Assembly (NCBI GenBank): GCA_032622095.1
Contig: CP136064.1
Span: 278,407,614 to 278,471,613, forward strand
Length of the DNA: 64,000 nt
Direction: 5' to 3'
Source of the DNA: Siphonodentalium dalli
Taxonomy: Eukaryota; Mollusca; Scaphopoda; Gadilida; Siphonodentaliidae
Below are positions 45,101 through 60,100 of this stretch, one piece after another (positions within the stretch are counted from its first letter, which is position 1; each line of letters opens with the position of its first letter). Below the pieces are notes generated by a model that saw only the letters and a list, made by a program, of their open reading frames with translations, searched no databases and had not been told where the DNA came from. The position numbers were made by a program, and so were the translations under genes.

Positions 45101-48100
45101 AATTTTGCGAAAACCCTGTGTTAATGCCTCGCATATATAAGAGAATACATTGGCCTAACAATATTTACCTTCACCTTGTAAGCCAGTGCATTCTCTTATA
45201 TATGCATGGCTCCCTATAGGAGACCCGCAGATATTAGAGAATGCACAGGTACAGGATCTTTAATGCTGCACCAGCTCTACTCCCATAATGAAAGGGTTAA
45301 AAACAGAAACATTATCTCCTTGGTTCATCTGTTCATCTTTAGTCCATCTATTTATATCTATCTATATCTATCTATTTATATATATCTATTTATATATATC
45401 TATTTATATATATTTATATCTATCAATTTATATATTTATCTATTTATATCAATCTATTTATATCTATCTATATCTATCTATTTATATATATCTATTTATA
45501 TCTATTTATATCTATCTATTTATATCTATCAATATCTATCTATTTATATCTATCTATATATATCTATCTATTTGTATCTATCTATTTATGTATATCTGTT
45601 TATATTTGGTTCCTATTCAGTGTAAATAGAAATCCTGACAACAAGTCTTTAACCATGGGAGTAATAATTTCTACATTCTTAAAATATTAACGGCTACTGT
45701 GTCAAATAATCGTATAAGTCATTTTCATTATTCTCCTTTTGTTTCATTTGTGTCTTTCCATTGCAGGATAGTAAAGAAGTATGGCCTTATAAATTTACAG
45801 AAAGTTTTCCGTAAGTATGTTGACCATGTAGCCAGTTAATTGATCAGCTATAGGTTGTCAGCCGCAATAAGTAGAAAGCTGCCCGCATCATAAGTAACAA
45901 AAGTCAGCCAATAAGTAGAAAACACGGCCAATAAGTAAAAAAGTAGGCCAATATGTAGAAAGGCGGCCAATAAGTTGACGGTAACGTAAATGACATCATA
46001 CATATTTAGTTCGATTGGCAAAGAATATTGGGTCGACGGAAGATAGATTACAGTTGTTTTCGGATGTGTGAAATCACTACAAGTTCTCCACAAAGTTCAC
46101 AAGAAACAAATTTCTGGAAAAATAGTTAATAAAGCACACAATGGTATATATCTATGCTAATATATTCATCCTGTGAAACATACAATTGCCAATGTTGCTA
46201 ATTAATAAAATACTTATTAATTGGTTGTTTCCACATTGACCGAGTAATGAGGCCTCTGTCTGTCTTATTAGCCTGCTGCCTCAGGCCAATACGACAGACC
46301 TCGACCTCATAACTCGGCCAATATGGAAGCAACCCATTAATAACATATAACATTCTCTTATATATATGAGGCTCCCTTTGGGAGACTCACATTTATAAGA
46401 GAATGCACTGACACAGGATCTTTAATGCTGCACCAACGCAGCTCCCATCATGAACCCCTGTCATGAAGGGGTTAACATGCTCAACTATAACCGAATTTAA
46501 CTATTTGAATGATGATAATAGCCAGGTTTAGACACAAGTATGTGTTACTTGTATCTTGTCACCTGATTTGCGTGACTATTTCACCTACAAGGTCAAACTG
46601 TTTAGAAGTTGGGCCCGATGTGTAGATTATGAAACTTGTAGCGAAGAAGAATAATCCAATCTTCTAATAACGGAATGAGCGACCAACGATTGCTGCCAGT
46701 ATGACAATGGGATTTGCAGAAAGAGGTTATTTTGATTGAAGCCTATTAATCATGCCACTGGTCGCAGCTGGTTCTCACAAGCGACTTCTTTACACGTTTT
46801 CCTACAAGATTCGGCCGATATCTATATATTTGTAGGATTGTCGCCATAATATCACATCACATTTGACCGCAAAGTGAAACTCCATAGCAATACCATAATA
46901 AGGCCAAAACAAAATGAATGCATGTTTCCCGAACGAGCCCAAAAAAAATAGGGGCGGGCGGTAGGCTTTTCATTTTATTTTATTTTTTCATTTTATTTTT
47001 TTATGGTCTCGTGTGGGCTATGCCTAACCACCATCAAACACCATACAATGACCCAGAGCAACCAACAAATTGGTGCTAAAACTGATATATTGAGTGGAAA
47101 CATATAAAACAGATAACAGTAGACAGTTTACTAAAATTACTTTAATAAGCCTGAAATAGGCACTGCCTTGCCATGTGGCTTGGCCACAACAGGCATCAGC
47201 CCTGCATTGAAACAATCAATACATATAGGAAAAACTGTCCTGTAATGTTTTTTAAGCGATGTTTTGACATCCCCATTGGGACCTGCACAATGGGCACAGG
47301 TATCAATGGCCCCAATCGCTGCCCCATAGTATCCCAATTCTATTGGCGACCGACAAACTATATCTTTAAAATCCGGGTTTTTTTCCCGCAGCACTCGTGG
47401 ATTATGCACATGGGAATCGACCCATGTGCGACCGCCATCGTTGAGATGAACTTGTTCGAATCGATTCGGTTCAATTCGAATCAACCGCGGAGAACATCCA
47501 TGTTTAATATAAATATCAACACAAACACGTGCTTCTGGTCAGCGAAGAGGAACGATAACTCGTGATCTTCCGGTATTGCATCAGATCGTATTAAATTTGA
47601 CTTTCCGTTAGAGTGGCGATGTGGCTTTGTGAAAAATATATAAATATATCAAAGATATTATTTATCTCGCGAGGTGAATCAGATAAAATGGAACCACGCG
47701 TACATAGTTTGGTTATCAGTGCGGTCGGCCCGTTTATAGATTGATTTTTTTTATTTAAAACCAATAAAATGAATTTGGGTCGGGGGGTTTGAAGACGGTC
47801 GGTCGGGTTACAGGAAACACGCATCCATTTTGTTTTGGCCTAATGGTGAAGGGGTCACTCTCACCAATGTGCTGAAGGGTACTGTGCTGAAGGGTACAAT
47901 TTCTGTTGGAAAGAAGTGAAGAAGTTTCTATAGAAATTTGAGAATGAGGTCCCCAATAGGTGAGTTTAGTGATGCTAGCCTGGTATGTGGGATAGCGTCA
48001 CTAAATTCATCCTCTGGGGACTTCATTCTCGAAATGACAGGCACATTATTCTCAGGCTAAAATAAAACAATATTTGACCACGCGCATGCGATAAATCTAC

Positions 48101-51100
48101 CATACACACATGATATACAACATATGTAATATAACCCGCTATCTCAACAGGTGCTTCTGTGGTTGCTAGGTGTTTATCGTGACAAACAATTAAGCACAAT
48201 TGATGTACAAGGCAACATACTTATTATATAAATTGCACATTTATGTAATTGAAAGTAACTTATTTATTTATTTATTTATAAAACCGGCTGTAAATATTGT
48301 TTATATGCTTCATCTCTTTGTATATATTTCTGTCTCAATATCCTATCATGTAACTTGGATCAGAGAATAAAGCATTATTTTTATTATTATTATCGCATGC
48401 GATAACTAAGATCAAATTAAGAAAGTGTAAAACTAAAACAGAGTAAAACTTCACATCGATCGAATATTAAAATGAAATAGAGAGTAATACCTAATCCAAT
48501 AATACAATATTCACAATTTGGGAACTTCAATCTGAGTTTATGTCTCCCATAGCAGATGGGGCCATTCAGAATGAGGTCCCCCAGAGGGTGAATTTGGTGA
48601 TGCTAGCCGACTATGGGATATAGCGTCATTAAATTCACCCTCTGGGGACCTCATTCTGCAAATGTCAGACACACTATTTCCAGACTTGACTTTATCTCAT
48701 TTCTCATCCATATTTAGTTGCTAATCGACGATATGATAGAACGGTGGGAAGTTGGGCTGATGGACTACGGTGCTTTATGCAGCTCATGGAACCCATTGAA
48801 TTTGATCTGTATCTGGAAAGCCTCCATTGTGAGTAAAATAATTATCAAATATATGTCGTATATTTTAAAGGCCCACTTAATTTTTGAGTCACTGATTAAT
48901 TTTATTTTTATAGAGCCTTGATATACGGTTCTAATAACAATCTATGCCATAAAATATCATTAAAACACTATAATTCATCACCATTTGAAACGTCTGTGTC
49001 TCAGAAGGTGCCCATAGAGTAATAGAAAATAGCCAAAATCATAAAATCAGTTCCCCCGTTATGGCTCCCAGAATTCAAACTATACCTTACTCATATTTAA
49101 ATTCGTGCAGTACTATTTTTCATGCACCCATCGCGAATTTAAAACTGAGTGAAAAATAGTATGACTCATGAGTTTATATACCAAATCACAAGGTCACATG
49201 AGTCACATGCAATACGGGAGGTTAGACTGAATAGACAATTAGGCCAGCTCTAGGCCTATATTTAGGCATAAAAACATTACTAATATGCGAAGCGATAAAT
49301 CATCGTAACATCGTCAATGTTGAAATACATGCACTTGTAATTTAAAAAAAATAATACACACATTCCAGTCTGAAGATGCTCGAAAGCATATCCTCTTGAC
49401 AACACAGCCTAGATTGTAGCTATGTGAACACAACCCGCAACTGTTTATTTTGTTCTGAAGACAGCTGCGTCTATACGCAGTTGTATTTTTAATTCATTCC
49501 AGTTCATTTTAATCATGGGCGTAGTGAGCTAAGGTTAGTTGGGTTCAGACTAACCCGCTCTGGAAAACAGAGTGCCCTCGTTGTCTGACTTCCAGGGTTC
49601 GACGGGTCGTTGGCTCTGACAACTTCTGAGCCAACCGTCTCTCCCCCAACTTTGCTCAAAAGTCCCAACAGTTGGCATGCAATATGTCAGGGTTATAGAA
49701 ACAAAATAAGTCAATTACAGATTGCAAGTTTGTGCATGTATATATTATATGAAAATAAATATGCAGGACCTGCCATTTACATACCATTCTTACACGTATA
49801 ATTATATATCTAGATAATGGGCTGTATGCAATGAGTGAGCGACTGTCATTCAATTCAAAATAGTATATGCCCCACTTCAGTCAATAAGATAACAAGTTTG
49901 AATGTATACATAAGCTAGCAAAGGGCTACACTATGCAGATTATATCTGCGGATGGTTTGGTTTTATCACCTTCCTTTATTATCCGAGTCGTTACTGCACG
50001 TGGGCCCATACATGGACAAAACAGTACATTAAACATGATCATGTAAAAAGACAATCACCCACATGTGGCCAGTGGGAGTAGACTTAATTTTTACTCGTTT
50101 TCTTAATGACTTAATTTTATATCCTCACATAATCAGTAGAGATAAAATCCAAAACATCACTTTATTACCTCTCTATTTTGATCTATTGTATGCGCAGATA
50201 TTACACAAATATGCTCCAGATCCGCTCTCGGTGGGTTCAATTTTTCAAAAAATTCCGGCAGAGGCCACTCAGACCCCCACCTACGGGGAGGGGGCGCGTT
50301 TGCAGGAGGGGGTGTCCCCTCCCACATCTTCCCCACCTGGCGTATTGTGCCACGGTCAGCACAACGCGCATCGGTCCTGTGTCCGTCAAGTTAATATTCG
50401 AACCCACCTTTGGAATTCGCGCAGCTAGGTGCGCGAATTCAAAGTGCGCGAATTCAAAACTGAGCGAAAAATAGTCTTGCGCCAATTTAAATACGAGTAA
50501 GGTAGTTTATTTTCAAAGGAAGGGGAATAACTCAATATCTAAATATATTGAGTTATTCCCCTTCCATTGAAAATAATACAGTTTGTGCATAAATGTAAGC
50601 ACAGACACACATCATTTCTCAACAAAAACAACTGGAGAACTTTATATTTATTCTGCTTCAGATATGGTAGAACTAAGGCAAGATATCCAGAGATTACAGG
50701 AGGGACGATCCAATGGTTTAACATCTCTCAGACAAGTCACAGTTTTTTCTGACTTAAAGAGAAGACGGGAAGAATCTACGAATAGCAGCTCTCTCAATGA
50801 GATACTCAACAATCTGCAGGTATTTTCAAGACCATAGGTAACCCTTTATGGAGCCCCAGACAGAGTGAGAACAATGCACTGATGACTGTCATCTGCTGTG
50901 GTCCATGTGAGGCTCCATATGGGAGTGTTATATAATTTTTAACCATTTCATGACAGGAGCTGTGCTGGTGCAGCATTAATGATCCTGTGCAATTGTTTTC
51001 TCTTAAATATGCGAGTCTCCCATAATTTTCAAAGAAATCAACCATACCACTCCATAGAAATACATCGTCTGAACTATGCCCAATTGTAAATATTTACATC

Positions 51101-54100
51101 TCGATTCAGGACGCAACTATAGACGATAATTTAACACAAATGATTTTGCCATCGGGAGTCATTACATTTCATTAATATATAAGAATAACGATGTATATCG
51201 CAAATTTGGATTAATGTTCGTAACAAATAACTACATTGAGAAAGATTATTCTCAATTTCTATGTGATCACCCTTAGAGGAGCGGCCAAACGCCAAAAGTG
51301 GTCGGATACCCCTACCCTCTGTAGAACAAGTTGAAACTAACCTTTTCTGGAAGGTAAATATATATCATTTATGAAAATGATTCTTGGCCTTGCCGGAATT
51401 GGTGGCAGCTATGTATGGTAAGACTATTTGTGGAGGTACCCTACCGAAAAATTAGCCTGTTTTCAGCGGTTGACCAGCTATACACAATTGGTTAAAAGTT
51501 AAGCACATCACCAAAAAACAGAACGTTCTATTTGTTATTATGTGGTACATGGTGATACTAGATTGGAACATTCTTATTTTTTCTGGTTTGTTTGAGATTT
51601 CACGACGTCATGGTAGAGAATGTAACGTTATGCGTCAAAAAATCATGACGATTCAGACAAACTGTCGCCCGTCAACTCTGTACAAAACTAGCACGCTGGA
51701 TTGAGCTTATCTTGGCATATATGTGTGGAAAGAATGGAGTATTTTCTACCCGGAGGTATTAAGTTTATTACCCTATCCCTACAAATATTGTAATTAATTG
51801 GAAAAAACTTACCCCTCCCCCAATGTCATAAAATGCTGAGTATAGCCATCGCCTGGGATTGGATCCCAGAATGATAGAATAGTGCGTAGTATTTCCTTTT
51901 ATTTCGTGTAGAAAACACATAACAAATATAAAATTCGAATTTCCAACCATATTCACCATTAGAAGAGGAACAAAATCCAAGATGGCGTCCAATATGGCAT
52001 TCAGTTTTTATTTTAAGACTCTGTGAAGCGACATACGAAATATCCCGAAAAGGAACGTCCCCAGTGGTAAAATCTGTATTTTATTGTAGTGACTACATAG
52101 AATAACATTTCATATCAAACATTAATTTGACCATTAATACATCTTTTCAATTGGTAAGGTAATATGTAAAACTGTATCCCTCCATCCAATGTCATTAAAT
52201 TCGAAATAAAGTTATCGACTGGGATTGGAACCACGAGTGATAGCATTATGCGCAGTATGTTGTTTCATTTAATGTACAACACACATACGAAGTGGTGACA
52301 GGTATGAATTTCCATCCATAATCACGATTAGAAGAGTATGATACAACAAAATGGCGTCCAATATGGGGTCCAATTTTAATTGTACTACTTAGCGAACGCA
52401 CATATGAACGAACTAAAAGGGGACGTCCCATGTGGAATATTGTATATCATTGAAGTGAATGCGTAGACGATATCTCAGGTACAGTAGTTTCACCGTTAGT
52501 CTATCTTATCAGTTGGAGAATTAGTAAACAAAAACTTAATCAACACCCAGTCACAAACGTCCACATAATGGCGGCACTTGTGACTATAGTCCAGAATGCA
52601 AAGAATTAAGCAAATCGTTCGGAATTACTTTGTGTTGAATACAACGAAGAAACATAAAATGTAAAATTTGCATCCACATCTGGTCTTAGTAGACAACCAA
52701 AATCCAAGATGACGCCCAATATGACGCTAATTGTAATGCCAACATGCTGCGAACAATGAATACAAAAGTCGGTCAAAATGTATCATACGGCAGTTTGGAG
52801 CGATATAGTGTTTAGATTGTGTGTTTATATTAGACGTCGATATGTTGTGATTGAGTGATGGTGGTAAGACAACATTATTTTCAGATAAAGCTTTGACGTG
52901 ATTGTCTCAAATTAACTTCCATAAACTGTCGATCAGCTCCGTAAGGGCGGGTAAGTCGTGTCTTTCCATTGGTTTGGTGGTATCCTACATCAGGTTCAAA
53001 ATGTCACACCCTTAGCTATGACACAGGTGTGACGCCAGGATTAATACTGGATGGAAATTTGAATTTGTTGAATGTTTAGGTTGTTTTGTTTAACAATTAT
53101 CAGGAACTTTATATCAAATATTTGGAGAAAGACAAACCTACCAAAAATTAAAAAACACTTAGTGAAACTCCGAGAATGACTTAATTAGTCTAATTTGCCG
53201 ATTCGTGTATCCTGTGTTGATCTCCAATGCACATTTGACTATTGTTTGACACATTTGATATCATTTTGGGACGTTAAGTAAGTAAAGAATGTGTAGACAA
53301 CTGGTAATAATAGAGGATGGTCATTGACCGTTACAAATAATCATGCACTCGATGCGGTACGAAGTGATGTTGTAATGTTCAATACTAAAATATTGCTATC
53401 ATTAATATGTTGTGATAGTCTTGAATGTCACACATCATAGTAACTACCTATTGACGATACACGAAATACATCATCGCACACACAATATGCTCTTTAATGA
53501 CATAGCATGGGACCACAATGTCCATATAATGAAATCAGCGTACAATGGTTTATAAATAGGCGTTATAGTGATCGAGAGGGTGCTGCTTTGTATAATAGTT
53601 CGAGTTTCGGCTCAGCGTCAGACAAGAAATCAACACCGCATAACTATGAATATAAGTTGTTCTCGCCATTATGTTGCTTGATGTGCATGTTTTTCCGTAC
53701 ATTGATATTTTAGTCCCGACTAATTTGTGAGTTAAATGGTAGTGAATGTCAATCGGATTCATATATGTTACAAACAGAAGATAATGAGTTTCCGGGCAAG
53801 ACTTCAATCTTCTATATCTCCGACGGATATCATATCTGTATTAGTTCTTATGGACGTGGGTCCTGACTATACATGTCTAGCAATCTCTCATGCTGATACA
53901 TTTTATTGATACATAGGTCATAGTGCGAACATGCGCATTGGTGTTGCATTTATGATTGCCGTTGAATTCTAATCATAATCACGCAACTCACAAGCAAACC
54001 AGAATGTCACTAAAAGGTTTGTTTTATCCACGGTTCTTTTGAGTCTGGTGGCATTTGAAATGGATAAAATGCAAGTAATGAAAATCTGTAGGATATTAAC

Positions 54101-57100
54101 ACAATTGAAATGGCGACAGACATAAGGCAATTCACAATATACACTAGTCATTGGTCTTGATATATAGATATTCAAATTGTGTTTACGGTTTGGTCTATGA
54201 CGACTAGGCCATATCACAAGATACATTGTATTCTTATGGGTGGCGGAAAGACAGCGCCGATCTTACCGCGAAAGCAATATACTCAGTTCATACATAAGCC
54301 ACCTACCCCCAAACTGGCAGATATTCGAAAGTTATTTTCACTTAACATGGACCTCATATCAGTGTTACTGATCGGGATTTATAACACCTTCGTCAATGAT
54401 CTAGTGTTTTATGGGGATACAAGTAACTGAGTGTAAGTCAGTGTGATGTAATCAACTAAGAATCACTGGTGTATAGTGTTGTGTTCTTGTTCACCAAGTA
54501 TAGTCATTTTGTTTCTCAAAAAAACCTGGACATGCCATGCTCAAGTGCCCATTGCTCTAAATGCACAGAATCACATTGTATGACTCATATTCAATGAAAA
54601 TGTGGGAATAATAAATGTATTTCTCAGATCCATCTGTCTCTATAAACATGTCGTCGCCGGAGTCATGTTTAACCTTTAGTCACTGAACGTTAATTGAATG
54701 GTATCAGAGCCATCAGAGTCATGTATTTTTATGATTGATAAAAGCATATGTTGCTCATCTTTATGAAGATAACATATATGTTAATGTTATTCCATTCCAA
54801 AATAGTATTATTGAAAAGTTAACTTATCGACTATCGGCACCAGAGCAAACAAACCATTTGAAAGGTTGTTGAAAACAACTGGCACTTCAACAACAAATCC
54901 AGCACAAAGTATCACAAAAGGAAGTCTATTTTCTGGCTGTTGTACTTCTTCGCAAAATTGAAATGACATCTATATTATGGGATGCCATCTTGTATTTTGA
55001 GATCCATCTTATAGCGAGTGTGGTTCTAACATAATTATGTCGCACTAAACGATACGATACGATTTATTTGCATAAACACCAATATGCTAACAATACAATT
55101 AATAATAAAACAATAAACAATTAAAAAAAAATTACATGTGAACACTAAATGACATCTACAACTGCGCATTTGTTGATTTATTCTTGGTTAGGATTCTCAG
55201 AGATACCTTTGTGCGCATTGTTTTAACTTTCGATATGAGGAATGTTGAGTTTTGTGTTTATTATTTCGCAAATTAAAAGATATGTTGATAATAGAACTAC
55301 TACTTCATATGACTATTATATATGCCATCAGCGTCGTTTTTCGGTTGATCCATGAGTGTATAGACCGATCAGTAGACGAATTACATACTGTATAATTCCT
55401 GTTGTCCCGTATTTGTTTTCACGAAGTGTTATAAATTCGAGACATGACAAAGCTCATCTGATTTTTTGTTTATATAGTTGACCACCATATTTTGGTCTCC
55501 GTCATCACGCAAACAATAACTTGCCATGTAATGATGGAAACATACACATAAGTAATATCATATGAGACGTTTATTTGCCCGCATATCGTACTAGTTGTTT
55601 ACAAAGTGTTGACATTAAAATCAAATGCCATATTGGCCGCCATTATGGCGCAATAGTGGGTGTGACGTCACACTTTTGTTTCTTTATCATATTCAGCACA
55701 AATGAAATCCCAAATGTATGCTCATTTCTTTTTGGCCTGTACTACAATCCACAGTGGCCCATTTGAGTGGAAGTTTGTGACTGTAGGGGTGATCAAGTTT
55801 TTGTCTAATTATTTCATCAATTGATAATACAGATCAATGCTGAATCTAATGTTTGATATAAAATATTCTATGTAGTCAGTACAATGATATATAATATACC
55901 ACTTGGGACATTCCTTTTCTGAATTTGTCGTATGTCCGTTCACTAAGTCTTGAATTTAAAATTGGCCGCCACATTGAACGCCAACTTCGATTATGATACT
56001 CTTTTAATAACAAATTTGGATGGCAATTTCTCTGGCCAATTTGCATGTGTATTCTACATTTAATAAAACAAAATAATTCTGCGCATTATGCGATCATTCG
56101 TGGTTCCAATCCCAGGCGACAACTTTAATTCGAATTTTATGACATTGAACGGCGGAATAAATTTTTGACTTTTATTTTTCCAATTGATAGGATGTATAAT
56201 TGGTGAAACTAATGTTTCATATGAAATATATTCTATATGGTCATTAACATAATATACATTTTAACACTTGGGACGTTCAGGATTTTTCGTATGTCGCTTC
56301 ACTAAGTCATAAAATAAAAACTGAATGCCATATTGGACGCCATCTTGGAGTTTGATACTTATCTAATACTGAATACGGTTGGAAATTTGCATTTTACACT
56401 TGTTATGTGTGTTCTGCACTATGTAAAAGGAAATACTACGCACTATTCTATCATTCTTGGATCCAATCCCCCGCGATGGCTATACTTAGCATATTATGAC
56501 ATTGGGGGAGGGTTAAGTTTTTGCCTATTATTGATAAATGTGTAGGGTCAGGAAAATAAACTTGATACCTCCGGGTAGAAAATACTCCATTCTTTCCAAA
56601 CATATATGACAAGATAAGCTCAATCCAGTGTGCTAGTTTTGTACAGAGTTGACGGGCGACAGTTTCTCTGAATCGTCATGATGTTTTGACGCATAACGTT
56701 ACATTCTCCACCATGACGACGTGTAATCTCAAACAAACCAGAAAAAAATAACAACGTTCCGATCTAGTATCACCATGTATACCATAATAACAAATAGAAC
56801 ATTCTGTTTTTGGTGATGTGCTTAACTTTTAACCAATTGTGTATTGCTGGCCAACAGCTGAAAACAGGCTTATTTTTCGGTAGGTACCTTCACAAATAGT
56901 CTTACCATACATAGCTGCCACCAATTCCGACAAGGCCAAGAATCATTTTCATAAATGATATATATTTACCTTTCAGAAAAGGTTGCTTTCAACTTGTTCT
57001 ACCGAGGGTAGGGGTATCTCTAAAACTAAGGCCCTTTTTGGATTTGGCCGCTCCTCTACCTACCGGAGTGTTTCACATCACTTTAAAATCAGGCCAATCT

Positions 57101-60100
57101 GCTGACAATCCAATGTTACCCACACTGACCCGCAGTACATAAACTGAACCAAATCGGTGGTCTATTAAAGAACTAAACATTACCCACACTCCAACACGCA
57201 GACATCTGCAAATTTTAACGATTTTTCTCTTTGCATGACTAAATCCGATCTCATCCAATCATCACCAAATTTCACATGAATCTTCTGGGTGACCAATAGA
57301 TGAGAGCCATCCAATTTTCTGAATTTCGTTATATTAGCGGCCATCTTGACTTCAAATTTGAATCCATTGGTTAACCATGTATTTGACATTTGGAAAGATG
57401 TTTTGAAAATTTATAGCAATGTTCAGAATAATTTCCTAATGGGAGCTATCAAATTTGAATGATTTTCAATCAAGCTGACGGCAGCCACCAATGGATTTTA
57501 CTCTTTGCATCACTAAATATTACGGCATGCCCTAAGACAACATTTTTGATCTGTTATTTTCTTGTCAATTTTGTTTTTATACTTAGCAGTTATATCAACC
57601 AGCATGGGAATCTGTGCACCTGCGATTTTTAGTTTGGATGGACTTATTTTGGCAGAGTTATTGCCCTTTTTCGACACAGAATCGTTCATCCTGGGGCGCA
57701 TCTTTTTTCTGAGCCTGTAATCCGTCATTTTCCAGTCAATTTAAAAAAAACTTGGCACAGATGTCAACCAGTATGGTAACCTACACACCTTTTGAGTTCA
57801 GTCAGAGTCATTCTGGAATAGTTATTGCCATTTTTCGACATAGAAATGTTTTGTGTTTTTTTATTTTAGAGTTATTGACCCTTTCTCGACACATTGAAGA
57901 TGTGCAACATATTTCGTGAATATATACTTTGTATCATATTGGTGTAATCAATTCCTCCTCCAGTTTGTAGTATAGGGATCCTTCAAACCTGCCACCTTTG
58001 TCGGCGCACATTTTGGTCAGCGACCTTTTATCCAATTGATCCCAAACTTCTTATGGCTCATAGCCTACTCAGGGCTGACCCCTGGAATTACTTAGACATT
58101 TAAACTTTCTGCATTCCTTATTGCCATATTTTACTTGATCCCCTCTCTGAGTTGAGCAACAGTGTCATTGACACTTTCATTGTTTTATTATCCTACCTGA
58201 GTTTTTGATAAGATAAAACAAATAAAAATTCAAAACCAATTTTATTTTTTATTATTTAGTATACTGGATTACATGATGGTGTCCGGCTGTTCATCCAAAT
58301 TGTGCAACTTACCGTCTGCTCATAACATTGGTATCAGATATCTATGAAATTTGTTATGCAGATTTGGCATCAGGAGGTCTTTCAAAAGAGGGTTTATTGA
58401 CATTGTTCACGTTTTCCGTTAAAGAGTTATCCCTCTTTCTTTATCTGAAAATGTTGGATTTCTGTCTGTCGTTCGTTAGAATTTTTTTTTTAACAATTTG
58501 GTTTCCGACCTGCCAATTCAATTTTGGGGTATCCCAGCATCCGTGGTGAATCCTCTTGTTTTTCCCCATCCTCCTACCTTCTCTTTAGAAATTATTATCT
58601 GTAAAACAACAAATAAAAAAGTCTAGTCTGGCCTCAGACTAGAGCTTTATTTAATTTATTGGTTTCCAGATTATTTTGTGGTTAAATCGGGTTGGAGTTG
58701 GGAGGAGAAGGGAAATAAAAATAAAATACGGTTTACCAATTAATTTTAATTCATTCCCATTGGAAAATTGGGCAGGAAGAAACAAAAATAAATCCACATT
58801 GAAGTTGGATGAAAAGGCTTCCCCTCTGTAGAACAAATATGCACAGATAAGTAGTAGGTGTGTTATCTAGAAAGGAGGCTGACATTTTAATACATGTATA
58901 TGTTTTAATTGACATTTTATTATTTCGACAATTTATTTATATGTTACGGAAGTATACGGAGATATCATTCCCATTTATATAATTTCATATACTTTAATTA
59001 AAATGTACCACAGTTCTATTCTGGGCTATTGTTGACATTTTGGTATGTTCTATTGATGTTCTTAACCGAGTCGCTTCACTTCTTTCTGACAGAAAATATA
59101 AATTTTTTAATTTACTTCATTGGTCAACGGGAAAAAATATTTTAGCAATTTTGAATTTTTTTTTGAAAAATTTGGCACGGCTGATCTGTAAACCAACAAG
59201 TATAAATTCTCTCACCTTACAAGTAATACTTATCACATGTTCCCCTCCAGGATGAGAATGCTTGTCAACAATGGCTGCACAAACAAGCTGGTGTCGAGTC
59301 CATGTCAGAGGGGTTACCGGCCGTGATGCCAACACAATGTAAGTAATGCTTAAAAAAAGTTAGAACAACTTCTGCCTAAGCATTTATATTTCTCATTTTG
59401 GTAGTTTCCCCAAGTACTGACTAATATTATAATTGTATGTTGTCTGTGTTCTCGATACATCAAATTGTTCTCTCTTCAATAACAAATGATCATTAGCTGC
59501 TAATCGTATGTTGTCTGTGTTCTCGATACATCAAATTGTTCTCTCTTCAATAACAAATGATCATTAGCTGCTAATCGTATGTTGTCTGTGTTCTCGATAC
59601 ATCAAATTGTTCTCTCTTCAATAACAAATGATCATTAGCTGCTAATTAGAGGGATCTAAAACTTGAGGCATTTTATTAACTTTCTGAAAGTAAAATTATT
59701 CTGTTTAATTTAACCCTTTCATGATGGGAGCTGCGCTGGTGCAGCATTAAATATCATGTGCAGTGCATTCTGTTATATATGTTAGTCTCCCATAGGGAGC
59801 CTCGCATATATAAGACAATGCACTGACTTACAAGGTCAATCTAAATATTGTTAGGCCAATGTATTCTCTTATATATGCGAGGCTTCCTATGGGAGACTTG
59901 CATATATAAGAGAATGCATTGGCATAGGGTTTTCGCAAAAAAATTCAGGAAGCTCCAGTCATGAATACCTTGTAATAGAATTTGTTTTATTTTCAAAGTT
60001 CGAAAGACTGCCCCACCACTGGAAATTGAAGGTCTTCCAGGCTATGACAAACTCAGTCAGAGAGAGAGAAAGGTAGGTTGAGGGCAGTCTAATTATAACT

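Noticed and set aside
45206-45629. Two long plus-strand frames rich in Tyr, Ile and Ser
   Set aside because: They are translations of the TATC/TATT microsatellite and not genes.
48718-48921. Frame starting LLIDDMIERWEV
   Set aside because: It is an out-of-phase reading of TADA2A exon 9; the phase forced by exons 8 and 10 gives the conserved peptide instead.
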